Assembly: GCA_027577595.1 (NCBI GenBank)
Contig: JANBRJ010000023.1
Location: 62,001 to 126,000, forward strand
DNA length: 64,000 bases
Direction: 5' to 3'
Source of the DNA: Coemansia sp. RSA 487
Lineage: Eukaryota; Kickxellomycota; Kickxellomycetes; Kickxellales; Kickxellaceae
The notes below the pieces were generated by a model. It worked only from the letters and a program-made list of their open reading frames with translations. It did not search any database and was not told the origin of the DNA. The position numbers and the translations under genes are program-made. This document shows, piece after piece, positions 8,310-20,900 of this stretch (its first letter is position 1; each line of letters opens with the position of its first letter).

Positions 8310-10736
8310 ATGCAGCAAGCTGAATCTTCTGATTCGATGGCCGCCCAGCATACTATTGCCACAGTCGAAGCACAAGGAATAGATAACGGCGATTTACAAA
8401 TTGCACCTTCCGCACCAAAAGGTAAAAAGCACAGGAAGCCTTACCATAAAGAAGAAGGACACCCGAAGGACGTGGTCACGTCGGTAGAGGCTGAACGCAA
8501 AAGCAAAAGCAAAAGCAAATACAAGGGTAAAGGCAAGGCCAAGGACGACGGCAGTGACCCTGAAGAGGACAATGCAGATTCTGAGGATGTAACTAAAACA
8601 GTCAATAGCGGCGATGAGGATAATGTATGCTTTATTTGCGCCGACACCGTAAAGTTCTATGCCGTTGGTGAGTGTAACCACCTCACTTGCTTCCGTTGCA
8701 ACCTTCGGCTACGCGCGCTATTCAAGTCAAATGCCTGTCCGTACTGCAAGGCCGATATGGACACTGTTATACACACTAGCAGCCCTGATGAGGCATTTGC
8801 TGATCTGCTAAACCGCCCGCTGCCTTATGCCGACACGAACCTCAATATCAAGTTTGACAGCAAGGAGGCGTATGATGTAGCCATGCACACACTACAGTTC
8901 AACTGCCCGCACCGCAAATGCAAATATGTCGATAGCGACGGATGGAAGGGCCTTAAGAACCATGCACGTAGTGTGCATACAAAAATATTTTGCGACTTGT
9001 GTCTAAAGAACAAAAAATCGTTTGCAGAGGAGCACAACCTATATACAAAAGCGCAGCTACGTGTGCACTACTCGCGTGGCGACGGAGTCGGGTTTACAGG
9101 ACATCCCCATTGCGAATTCTGCAATACGTCTTTCTACGACAATGACCAGCTCTTCGATCACTGCAGAAAGAAACACGAGCAGTGCTTTATCTGCGTTCGC
9201 AACGAAACGGGCAGACAGGTGTACTACGCAAACTATGACACCCTAGAAGACCACTTTAGCTCTACCCATTTTCTATGCAAGGACGCTACGTGCTTGCAAA
9301 AGAAGTTTGTGGTATTTGAAAACGAAATTGACATGCAAAGCCATCAACTGGCCGAGCACGGGAACGCGCGTGTTGGCCAGCGTGCCAAGCGCGAAGCCAA
9401 GCAGGTAAACGTAAACTTCCAGTATACGACGGCTCGCGGCGATGGAAGTACTAGCAGTAGCCCTAGCGGCAGAGATAGACAGCGCAATTCTAAACAACAG
9501 CCCAGAACCATGACTGTTAACGAACCTGACACAGCTGGCGTTAGTGTTGCCGGACGTAGACGCCCAGCTGGTTTTGGCCGTGTAACAGACAACAACATAC
9601 GTCACCCAGCGGCTACTAGAGCGAGGAAATCTACTACCACCGACTCTTCTTCTGGACCATCCACGTCAGAGCCAGAGCCAGAGCAAGAACCAGAATTGGA
9701 GTCACTATGGCCAACGCTTGGATCGACGTCTGGGGAAGCTCAGCAGGGCACCCGCACACCAACCACCGCAACCCGCGTGACAGGCCCCCAGGCGCCATCT
9801 GGATTTGGGAGACTTTCTGGAAACACAAACTCTAGCATAGAAACCACCAACACTGCAGGTGTGAGCGAGGAGACCATGTCGCTACATCAGGATCTTTTGC
9901 AACGTGTATCCGCCTACCTGAGCCACCGTGAACAACCTGTTTCTCGTTTCCGTCAGCTCACTACCCGATACAAAGACAAGCAGATATCCGCCGGCGACTA
10001 TGTGGATAACTGCTGGCTTTTGTTCCTCACAGTTCCAGAGAAAAACGCGAAGGAGATGATCCAGAAAACAGTCAAGACTGTGGCAAACCTTCTTCCTGAC
10101 CCCGAGTTAAAGGATAATCTGACAAAAGCTCTATACAACCATCGTGTCAGACAGCAGCAATTTCCAGCTCTAACTCCGCTTAATGGCACAGCCTCTCCAG
10201 CTGGTACTTTAGATAATAACCAGGCCCGTGTGTTGGTTATAAAAAGCAAAGCGTCTAATGCTAGTACACACAACATCGACCACACTAATGAGAGTAATGA
10301 TTGGCCTACTCCTTCGTCGTCGCCGTCGTCGCGCAGTACAACACTACGAAATCGTCCTTCAGCTCAGCTTGCCCAAAGGCTTTCGCACGTGTCCTCGCCA
10401 CTATCTGCTGCACCTTCAGCTGCTTTCCCTTCCTTGGGAGCCAGCTCGGGGTCTTCGCCATCTCTCAGCTCGAGGATGTCACAGGCCACCATTAGTTCTC
10501 GGCCAAATAGCAGCTTCAACTCATACAGTGGCAAGTTCACGGGTGGCGTACAGAGAACGGTTTCTGCTTCGGCTAATACTTTTGCCTCTTCCAGTTCACA
10601 ACCAAACTCGGAGTTTCCAGGCCTTCCTCCCCCGTCAAAGACAAAAATCAAAATTGCGCCGCTCAATCCTAATGCCAAGTCTGCTTGGTCGGGATCAGGA
10701 CTTCAGTCAGGTAGCAGCAGCACACGCAGAAAATAA
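8310..10736 (+). CDS. HEL2: Hel2/ZNF598-type RING E3 ubiquitin ligase of ribosome quality control
   Basis: 808 residues from the ATG at 8310 (an in-frame TTG two codons upstream is not used as a start). Hel2/ZNF598 senses collided ribosomes and ubiquitinates 40S proteins. Seen: a Lys-rich, acidic N-terminus, then a C3HC4-type RING (about residues 107-146: CFICAD, CNHLTC, CPYCKAD). A run of C2H2-like fingers characteristic of the family follows (CPHRKCKYVD...H, FCDLCLKNK, HCEFCNTSF...H, CFICVRNETG, HFLCKDATCLQKKFVVF). The C-terminal half is Ser/Thr/Pro-rich and low complexity, with a more ordered segment near residues 540-620 and a short GLPP-containing tail. No intron was found. Confidence 0.92.
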   Translation: MQQAESSDSMAAQHTIATVEAQGIDNGDLQIAPSAPKGKKHRKPYHKEEGHPKDVVTSVEAERKSKSKSKYKGKGKAKDDGSDPEEDNADSEDVTKTVNSGDEDNVCFICADTVKFYAVGECNHLTCFRCNLRLRALFKSNACPYCKADMDTVIHTSSPDEAFADLLNRPLPYADTNLNIKFDSKEAYDVAMHTLQFNCPHRKCKYVDSDGWKGLKNHARSVHTKIFCDLCLKNKKSFAEEHNLYTKAQLRVHYSRGDGVGFTGHPHCEFCNTSFYDNDQLFDHCRKKHEQCFICVRNETGRQVYYANYDTLEDHFSSTHFLCKDATCLQKKFVVFENEIDMQSHQLAEHGNARVGQRAKREAKQVNVNFQYTTARGDGSTSSSPSGRDRQRNSKQQPRTMTVNEPDTAGVSVAGRRRPAGFGRVTDNNIRHPAATRARKSTTTDSSSGPSTSEPEPEQEPELESLWPTLGSTSGEAQQGTRTPTTATRVTGPQAPSGFGRLSGNTNSSIETTNTAGVSEETMSLHQDLLQRVSAYLSHREQPVSRFRQLTTRYKDKQISAGDYVDNCWLLFLTVPEKNAKEMIQKTVKTVANLLPDPELKDNLTKALYNHRVRQQQFPALTPLNGTASPAGTLDNNQARVLVIKSKASNASTHNIDHTNESNDWPTPSSSPSSRSTTLRNRPSAQLAQRLSHVSSPLSAAPSAAFPSLGASSGSSPSLSSRMSQATISSRPNSSFNSYSGKFTGGVQRTVSASANTFASSSSQPNSEFPGLPPPSKTKIKIAPLNPNAKSAWSGSGLQSGSSSTRRK

Positions 10737-10865
10737 AACAAATGGACAGCCGCGCAATGCCAAAGGAAGGTGGTTTATTTTCTTTCGCAGATAGATTTTC
10801 CTTGAGCAATGTGTGTAATCAATAGAGGATATTGCTATATAGAAAAGTACATTGACATTGATATT

Positions 10866-13800
10866 TTAAGCATCGAGAATGCTCTGTATACGCCGCAATA
10901 TACGTTTGGGAATGCCAGCATTTCGCGCACATTCAGCAGCATACGATGATGTGTTTTCATTGTTGGAATCCTCTGGCGTATCAGTAATCCTACATGTTGT
11001 CCAGGATGATGGGCTTTTAGCCTTGATTATAATTCCAAAATGTTTTTTTTTTGCAAAACTTAAGCACAATACATTAAATTCTGTACTTGCCTGTAAAGAT
11101 AGACCAGCCTATGTGCGCCTTGTTTGACTTGTGTCGTTTTCAGCTGTGTTTTGGGCCAGATATCGTTTATGCTGGAGACTAAGCTTATTTCTACAAATGT
11201 GAGTAGTATTTGAAAAATTCCAGCCAATGTATCAGATACGTTGTCACCATGCCAGACTTTTCCGTTGCGACAAGCAGCAAATGCCATGCATTTACCCACA
11301 TATTTCTTACCTCGAAAATGCGTAACTGCCAAAACAGCTGGACGCTGAACCTCTCGCCGAGTTAGAGATGCAAGCACGCCGCATAGCAGTCCAAGCCCGT
11401 CTGCCGGACTAGTGCCTCGACCAAACTCATCTAGAAAAACTAGCGTGTTTGCGGTAGAAAGTCGGACCATATTTGCCACCATCGCCAGGTCGGAGCCAAG
11501 GGCGCTTTTTCGTTCGACAATTGATTCGCAGGATTTTCCTAGCACAATAAGCTGATCAACCAGCCCGATGTTTGCCTTTTTAGCAGGAACCCAGCATCCA
11601 ATATGTGCCAAATACACGATCAAGGCACATTGCTTAAGGTAGACGCTTTTCCCTGACGCATTTGGACCTGTGATAATTATAGTTTTTTGCATTTCTTGAT
11701 TACTTGCATCCACATGTTTGCACCGACTGCCCGATGCGATGTGGAGATCGTTAGGGATACTCTGTTGCGCGCCAACAGCACATGTAAGGATTGGATGGTG
11801 CCCTTGAGTAATATGCACACAGCTCATATCGTTTAGATCCGGTTTGCAGTAGCCTGGCAACGTTGCAGTCACCGCCAAAGCCTGCAAGCTATAAATCAAA
11901 ATAAAGAACATGTTAATATCATCACTGAGACCGGCATTATTATCAAAAAACGATTGAATAATGTTTGTCTACCTACCAGTCAATTTGCGACGTCAGTTCA
12001 AATGCAGATGCAATAGCATCAATATGGAAGTTGGTTTCGTTTTGTAGATCCAAACACACTTCCGACTCTGCATCTAGAAAATATCAGGCTTAATATGATT
12101 CATTGCTGTCGATATTAGCATTGTTTTGATTTGCTTTTGCTTGGCTGGTTAATTCGTGGCCAAACTTGTTTGGATGCACACATGTCATTTCCCCCATATA
12201 ATTCTTACCGACTATCTGCGTATATATGTCGCCGGGCGAGTTATCAAGCTCTAGAACACGCAAAAATTGGGGAGCAAAAAAGTAAATGTGAAGGATAGTA
12301 TGGACGTATATATAGCTTCCATTGTCATCAAGAGCATGTTTCATGTTTGCAAACACTAGCAATACTTAAGCAAATGACCAATATGTTATTAATTACCTGC
12401 TGTAATATAGTTTTTATAGTATCTTTGCCTGTCAGTTTGGAACTATATGGAAGTAAATGTGAGCAAAATCCCGAATCCTGACCACTAGCTTTATATTGCA
12501 AGTTCCTATAGTACTTGTGTGAAATATGATAAAAATTTAAATCGCGTCCTTACCTTCAAAGTCCATTCGCTAATTCGGCTTTCAAGAGTTGAGTCGCTGA
12601 ATGCTGCAACATCTATCGAAGACAGAAACCCCAACTGTGGAAAATAAACACCTACTACTGGCGCACCTGCCACCAATTCCATTTGACAGCTTGCCAAGTC
12701 CTAAAATTCATATGTTGTCATATAAGTGAATTTCTTTTTAGAAATACCATTTTATTATCCGCACGTGCATGGATAAACAATATTCATATTTTGCACTTTA
12801 CCAAAAGCTCTTCCAGGTTTTGAAATTTGTCGCGCAAGTAATCTACTTTATCACTGATTCCGCTTGCAACCACGACTCTCTCTTCTTGGCGACTAGCAGT
12901 GAAGTTGACTGTATCAGCAATACGATTAGCAAGCACTGTAAAGCACTCTTGATCCAAAGTTAAAAACTAAAAGATAGGGAGAAATCAAAACAAAAAGTGT
13001 GTTGATATTGTTCTTTTTTTAGCAGTTTGTCATTAGGTGAATGTTTAGATATTAACTTGACAGTGATTTACATACCTCATTCAGAAGCAGCGGCAAAGGC
13101 GCTATCGACGCGAGAAGATCGTGTAGTTGCACTACTACAAAGCAAAACTGCGATATCATCTCAAGGTCAGAGAATACAAGCTCGACCTGTAGCCGCAAGC
13201 AGGCTGCCCTTATGGATTTTATTTTTGGCAACATATTTCGAATTTTTCCGACAACATCAGAAATGCTACTTGAAGATAGTAGCCCAATCGCTTGTTGTCG
13301 TTCTTCTATTTCTTGTACCGTTTGAAGAGGGCAAAGTAGCCATTTTCGAAACACATCACGACCACCAGCACTTTTTGTCTTGTCCAACAGACCTATTTAT
13401 AAAATCAGACGAAAGTTAACAATTCCGTGTGGTTTGTAGCTAACATTACATAATGCTTTTATTAAAGGGAGACTTACTAAAAAGCGATATTCCTTCTCTT
13501 TCCGCAGTTATCGCGTGCATATTGGGATGCTTTTGGAAGTCAAAAATTTGCAGATACCTAAAAAGGGTTCCCAATTTCAATATAGCTTTCGGTATAAAAT
13601 AAACAAATACATGCTGCTTAACTTGATATTGTGCAGTAGAGTTTATGTTGCTTTCTGCTTTATGTGTCAACTTACTCTAATGTATCGTGATTAATGGTCA
13701 TAAAACTCTTTCTATTTTTATAATCATAAAACATATCTGTCGGGAATTAGTTTATATATATTCCTTATCAGAAAAGCGCTAGCTAATGGTTGTAAAATAG

Positions 13801-14737
13801 TATATACTATATGAATTATTGAGCAGCCAAACTTACAGTCTTTTTATTTTAATCTTAATAGTGCTGAGCGTGTCTTGCAGCACTGAATCCAAATATCCAA
13901 GCAGTGCACCAGCGCATCCGACCTAAAAGTATATTTTAGTGCCTTCCCATTAGAAAAAAAACATCCCAATAAATATCAATTTTAGCAAGACTATCAAATA
14001 CTTACCGAGACGCTATGGGAGTAAACAAAGCTACTTGTAATTTCGATGTCAACCTCAGCTTTAATGTGCTTGTGGTTTGTGTTATGACCTTTCTCATTGG
14101 CAGCCTTTGATATTTGCTGTTCACCAACACTACAATCAAACTGGGTTGCGTCCACAGCAATGGTTCTTTTTATACATCTGCCTACATAATATAACATTAT
14201 TTTATTGAGGTACAAGAAAATTTTCAATGCGCATGCATGTATTCCTTTCAAAAAGGAAAGTACAGCCAGCTATCAATACCATGTATCAGCAACGTACGTA
14301 TAGAATCGGGTAATAGCTTTGAATCGTCGTTGTTTTTGTAGATACCATCAGGATACAAAACTATGTCGGCAGTGACTTGCTTGAAAACTAAGGTATGCAA
14401 AAAAGTAGTTCTGTTAACAATAAGGATGATTGTAATTTATATTCAGCATTTAATGCATAGGTAGGTCAACCAAATTACTTACACATTTGCTGCGTTTGCT
14501 GTGGCGTTTGGTGAATATTGGTATCAATGATAGACAGCGTATGCAGTACGCTATCATACACCGATGCGCCAAAGCATTTTTCTGCTATGCAAATTGCGGC
14601 AATAATCTATTAAAAAACACATTACAGCAGCTATAAGTTTAGTGTGCTGTATTTTAACTATCCTATGTAACATCATATATAATCACAGTACACAACAAAT
14701 TCTGGATATACAGAAAAGGTACCTGATGTTCAGCCAT
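10866..14737 (-). CDS. MSH5: MSH5, meiotic MutS homologue (many introns)
   Basis: Msh5 pairs with Msh4 to stabilise meiotic recombination intermediates and promote crossovers. Proposed start at 14737 (MAEHQ, donor GTACCT), followed by an exon reading IIAAICIAEKCFGASVYD, a typical Msh5 opening. The ATPase region is clear: Walker A TGPNASGKSVYLKQ near 11668-11640 and Walker B LVFLDEFGRGTS near 11443, followed by THFR. The last three exons can be set exactly: ...-11311, 11190-11091 and 10989-10866, ending in SYAAECARNAGIPKRILRRI, a conserved Msh5 C-terminus. The 11090-10990 intron uses a GC donor (GCAAGT). Twelve or more short introns are likely, and middle exons were not all fixed. It lies 198 bases downstream of the RalGAP gene on the same strand and converges with HEL2. 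Confidence 0.85.
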
Positions 14738-14934
14738 TTTTGGAGCAATAATTGAAAATAAATGAAATTTTGTAAGCAAACTGGAAACTACTAGAAAAAC
14801 ATAATTCGGGTGCGTGTTTTATAATATATATCGTTTAATAGCGTATACTAATCAATGGGGAATTTATAATGGCCATTGAATCTGCTTAAATGCAAGGGGC
14901 TGTCGAATTAGGCTCAAGAGCAAGCAAAAAGAGC

Positions 14935-17900
14935 TTAAATCCACTCTTCCTCCTTGAACATTGTCCTTAACCTAAAAGATTCAAAAGAGGAATACAAAAA
15001 ATACTTATTAATAGACACTTTCATAGTCACATAGTTATACCGCCATAAATAATACCAATACGTACCATTTGCTGTCGATGTACTTTTCCACAATGCGGTT
15101 AATGTTCTGCTGTCGGATAACATAAGGATGAATAAAAGTTTTGAAAAATGCCTGAACCGCTCGTCGGTGGCCGCTAATTGCTGTTGCGCGCACAGCAGCT
15201 GGCAATACATCCGCCGAAATAACCATGCCGTCAACTAAAGGTCCAAATGGACGGATCTGCTCGTCACAGTAAATACTGATACCGTACTCACCTGGTTTCA
15301 ATGGCCGAATCTGTATTTGCACATTCCCAAAATCACCACTGATTGTTTCTGGCCTGTATGTGTGGCGGCTTTCGTTCCAGATTATGTGAACGTGATCGTT
15401 GCCAATATGCCGCTTCTACAATACTTATTTTTATACTTAGTGTGATGTGTTCTAAGCTAATAATCCAGCTGGATAATGTTTATCATACGTAATCGGTTGC
15501 TTACCTTGTTTAGCTGGCGAGGCTCCTTGATACTATTTGGCATAGAAGTGGCCTCGTGGAAAACAAGCTCTAATCCATCATCCGCGAAATAAGGGCAGCT
15601 TGTTCCATCCGAGCCACAGTCTTCGAGTTTGCCCGTAAACCCGGGAAATGTTTTGAGGTCGATTTGCCAGCCCAAACCAGCGACAAAACTCCTGTAAGAT
15701 GCGCTTGTGTCGCCGGGCGTGTTGGAAAGTATTTCTGTCTCGCTCCATTGTCCAGGGCCAACATATAGTAGCGCGATTTTAATTGTTTCATTGGCATGTA
15801 TTCTATCGAGCGACAATATATCGCGAAATAGCGACTCTGATTTTTCCAATGGTAAAAAGTAGCAGGAATCGAAGCCATTTTCTCCGGTTATCATTTGGCG
15901 TTGCATCAAGCTGCGAAACAAGTTCAGTTTGAATGGACTATATCGTTTTGAAAAGAGTTAAAGGCATATTCATTAGTAAAATAAAGTTAGGAACTGTATA
16001 TCCAATGGATCGAGTAAATTTGCAGAGACAGAATATCTGGCTTCCTTGGCATGCCACATAACTTTTTTTTGGTACAATCAAGCTTCAAAAAGATACATAC
16101 CTTATTGGTCCATCCCTAACTAGATCATCAAAATATGTTAACTTGTCAAAGCCTTTCTCAGAAGAACTGAGGCTCAAGGGAAGGACTGCATATTCATCCT
16201 CAACGTCATTTCCATTTGCTTGTTTGGATACGTTAGTGTTACGCTGAGCTTGTGTACTCATGCCATGTAAAGCCTCCATTTCGCAGTTTACGAATTCGGT
16301 GACCTCATCCATTATATTCGTATTCGATTTGGCGCTTTTATCGGCTGCCTTTCCTTTTGAGTTGAAGCTTTTTTTGTTGCTCTCATTGTCGTCTATCGAA
16401 TCTATGTCTTTGCTCTGAGAAAGAGCGTCGTCGATAACCAGCGAGCTAAGGGAGGTATCCAATGAATAACCCCAGTAAATAAAGGCCTTCAAGGGGGTTA
16501 GTGCCAAGTTGCGCTAATATTATAGACTACCATTCATGTGCACGGCATGCGCTTGTTTTTCTTACCTTATAACAGGAATTGGCGCTTCTGTGCTTCCATA
16601 TCCCTTATAGATCTTGCTTGGAGTGTTTATACTAACAACCGGCAAATTGACTTTCCGTTTCAAGTCAACTTGCATATACTTTTCTTGATTTTCTGGGGCA
16701 AAATGGACACGGACCACAATTTTCCCTGAACAACATCGCAAGATGAAAAGGCAGACTATTAATGGACAATAAATCAAAAGTTGACAAGGATAGTTAGGCC
16801 ATTGCAAAGTGGGCACGTATATGTTAGTCACCATTAAAACGCACACAAATCATGAAGTACCATCAATACCTTAGCAATTACACTTACGTTCGCTATCAGG
16901 CTCGCTGTATACTTTAAGTATACCACTATTGTGCGCGTAAAAATATACTCGGTTGCTGCTGAAATCTTCTTGAACGATAGGATCAATGTGCGTCTTGTCA
17001 AAATCGCTACACTGGATGTAATAAAAAATAATAGTGATTTTAGGAACAGTATATGTTAGTACTGTATGGTTTTCCTTTTCCAGTTGCTTTAACCAAAGGG
17101 AAAACTGATCTAGTACGTGTTATTTAATTTACAATTACCTTCCAGGTGCGCCTTGATAGCGACTCCGATCAAATTCGTCAAACTGTTGAAGTAGCGTTAC
17201 GTAAAGCACCTCACCAGCTTGCTACATAACAAATAACATGAACTGAGATATTAGGATATGGGTGAGTGGTATATATTTTTGGTGTCTATTATAGAGGGTA
17301 GGCTATAATACTACATGGCATTCAATTGACGGCATACTTACTTTAATTGACTCTATGGCATTTCCACTGTATCTATGCTCGTCCTCGGATTTTGTCATGA
17401 ATTCCTCCATGCTCATTGACTTTGACGTTGAGTATTGGGCCTGTACAAGCTTTAGTACGAGACCGTGGTTGCTATATTCCTGTACCAAACGCTGGTTAAA
17501 TCTATGTTCATTTCCTGTCCTTTCAGATGTGGGATCAGCACAGCTAAGGATAACCTTTTCGATAAGAAAGTCTCGTATGCTTCTGGCATCAGCACCCTCG
17601 ACGTGCGAGTCTTCGCGTGTAATAAGTTCCGGAGTCTTGATAATAATTGTTGTTAAAAGTGTAATCATTTCTCGAATGACCACCGCTACAACAATATAGA
17701 ATATACACAATCAAATAAGGGAACCTTCAAATATAATTATTTATCAGCATGCAATTGTTCAAATGCTCTACTTTTTGAGAAGTGCATATAATTTACATAC
17801 CTTTTCCGATTGTAACATTATGCGCGCTTCGGTCAAAGTGCTCAGCAATTGCTTTCATTATATGCATAGTAAGATTCCGAGTCCAGACCTACAACCACGC

Positions 17901-20900
17901 GTGGAACCATGTGGAATAAGTGTACTAGTTGGGTATATAATTATCGCAGATAATTTTGTGGCTTGTCGTATGCCCTACGGCAGCTAATTTATACCGGTTG
18001 TCGTATGGCATTTGGTGATATATTCTGTACTTACAACGCCAATGTAGTCCATCAAGTCATTTTGGCCGATAACGAACAAACCAATATTGCTTATAGCTAC
18101 CCGAACTGTATCATCTCTAGAGGAAAAAAGCCCAGACACTAGAGCACATAGACAATTGTCAATGATGCGACTATTTCGCAGCCTATATTATGAATAGTCT
18201 TTGAGAAAAAGTCGCACAGTTGCAGTGTTTCTTTGTTATTAGTGATGCTGTCAAGCATATATTAAATGCATTCAATCAGCCACCTGATGCTACTTACTTT
18301 TTGTCTTTTATACTCAGTTCGTTAAAGCATAGCACTGCAAGTCCTGATAAAACAATATGTTCTATCACGATACAGCATTTGTCGCTATAAGTGCTAAGAA
18401 TGTTTGTGTCAAGAAGAATTTGCCATATTATATCGCAGCATTTCCCAAAAACCGGCCCGCCATCTACCCATTCCGCACGATACTGTCGGCTTCCAAGCGG
18501 ATCATAAATTATCGGGTACTCGCATCGTTCAACACCGTCTTTTACATTACTAAACATCCCTTGAATCTCAGCGTCATCAACCATATTGCATTCGAAAAGC
18601 TTCTGTGCCTTTTCCAAATGATGGTTTAATGATAGTACACGGGTGACGCCCAGCATTGTAGTCATCGACACAAGCAGCGTTGCAGCACTCTGTATTGCTT
18701 GGTCGGAGAATACACCTTCGTACGTAGAATGGTAAAGGAATATACGCCGAAGCCCCCTGTAAATGGTCAGCAACATGAGCTGTGACCCCGAAATACCAAG
18801 AGACAAAACCAGCTTACACTCGACAAGGAAAACTTGCACTTGATCTATGTTGATAGCATGGTCTTTCTACAAAATATATAAAACCTCAAATAGCAAAGAC
18901 GATCAGCCCATATACATACATACATACATACATGGCGCAGTTACACTCGATAGAATCAAAAAGATACAAGCTAACACTGAAATGTCCGCATTTCCAACGC
19001 AATCAATATTACTTACGGCCAGAGTTGATAGTGTAATTAGTGCGGTTTGTAAAAAGCGAGAGCGCAGAAACAGTACCCTGCTACTTATGTGGTCGGAACC
19101 ATGGCAACCAATACGAAACATTGCAAGCTGCGCCAACCGTCCACGGTAGTCGTCTATGCTATAGATTGTGGCCATTTCGGCTATCCACCACGAAGTGTTG
19201 AGCATCACATCGTCGTTATCCGGCGCATAGCGGGAGCAATCAAGCACAGCTCTGTATACATCCCAAGACATCACCATTCCACGCAGAATGATTTTGCTGT
19301 GCGTCTCCTACATATCGATTATTAAAAGATCGAGTGAAGCCACTTGGGATTAATTATATCGCGAGTACGCTAGATCCTTAACATAGCCAATATTTTGCTG
19401 TTTGATACTTACATCCGCGTCAATAGGATTGCCAAGAAGATGAACCCAAACAAGCCACATTTTTTGCAAGTCCTTGACAGTGTTGTTTTGAGTGTAGACA
19501 AATTCGCTGATATGAAAGTCAACCCAAATACCCTCGAGCTGCCATATTCTGGTAGATATATCACCAAGCAATGCGGCTGCAGCCTATAGTGTAGACACGT
19601 ATGTTGCAAAATGCGTCAATATAAAGTTGTAAACTGTTGAAGACTTTCTCATTCTTTTTGAATGCATAGAGCGATATCTTTACTTACCTTGGCATTTGAT
19701 ATTGCAACTTCGGTCTTTTGGGAATCAGTAGATGACGTTGAACGTAGCCCGGTTTTGCTGTGGTGATGGTAGGCTTGCTTGACATTCAAATGGGTGCCTG
19801 GCAGCTCCGCGCTAATAAATGCAGGACCAACTGGATGCGGCTGCTGGATATGTCTTTCCATTGTAACAGAAACCATACTACTCGACCTTGATTGTGTCGA
19901 CATGCCTTCCCATGAGGCAACTGGCATGTGTTGTCGGTCATAATCTCTTGCTGGAGACTGTAGAAGCGCGGCCCTGTTTCGAGTGTTGTTGGTTTTGACT
20001 TTATCTGGCGCTTTCCTGGAAGCCTCCGTGCTTGTCCTGTAGCTGTTTATTTCGTTGTTTTGGTCAGCACTGGGTGGTAGGTTGCTGCGGCTAATATCAG
20101 CAGATTCTAGATATCGGTCTCTGGGCTGTGCTGACACAACCGAGGATTTTCCTTTGCGGAACGGCTGTTTAATTTTGTGCCATATACTTGGCTTCTTTGG
20201 TACATCTGCGGTGTTACGTTGCACAGTTTTGTTTTTTGCTTTGGCTGATTCTATGTTATGACTCTGCGCCTTTTCCAATGGTGCCAAGACAGTCTGTGGC
20301 TCGTGTTGAGAAGCCTCCGCGTTTCGGTTTCTCGAGCTCTGCATGCGATAAACACGCTGAGGCGCCGTTTTCCTCGATTGCACTTGAATTAGTATATCCT
20401 TGTTGATATTGTTGCCAATTTGAACAAGTGCTTTGGGGTTCGAAGCTATTATGCGTGTATATATTCCACACGGGGTTTGTGACAAATGCTCCAGAGCTCC
20501 GCTGCTTGCACTCCAGGTCTTTCCGCTGCTTTCTTTCAAAAGACTCGCGATCTTCTCAGCTGAATCACATTCCTTTTGAGCCGCACTTTTGACATTATCA
20601 AACACAAGCCGCATGGTATCCCACACGAGATTGGAGGTCGTGTTGAAGGGGGTTGCAGTGCCGAGAATATCGTGAAGGTCATCCATTTCCAAGTGGTAGG
20701 TAGGAACTTTCATGCGGTTCAAATATGCGTCTACTTTGCTCAGACCCTTGCGTTGGCGCTGGCCTGAAAACATGCTCTCCTGGATCAGCACGCGCTCTTC
20801 AACGTTAAGAATGTGCCGTCCACGAGCAATAGTCAATGCATGCAATACGTTGCACCACACATTCAAGTGGTTAGTCCAACTGGTCTTCGTGCTATACAGA

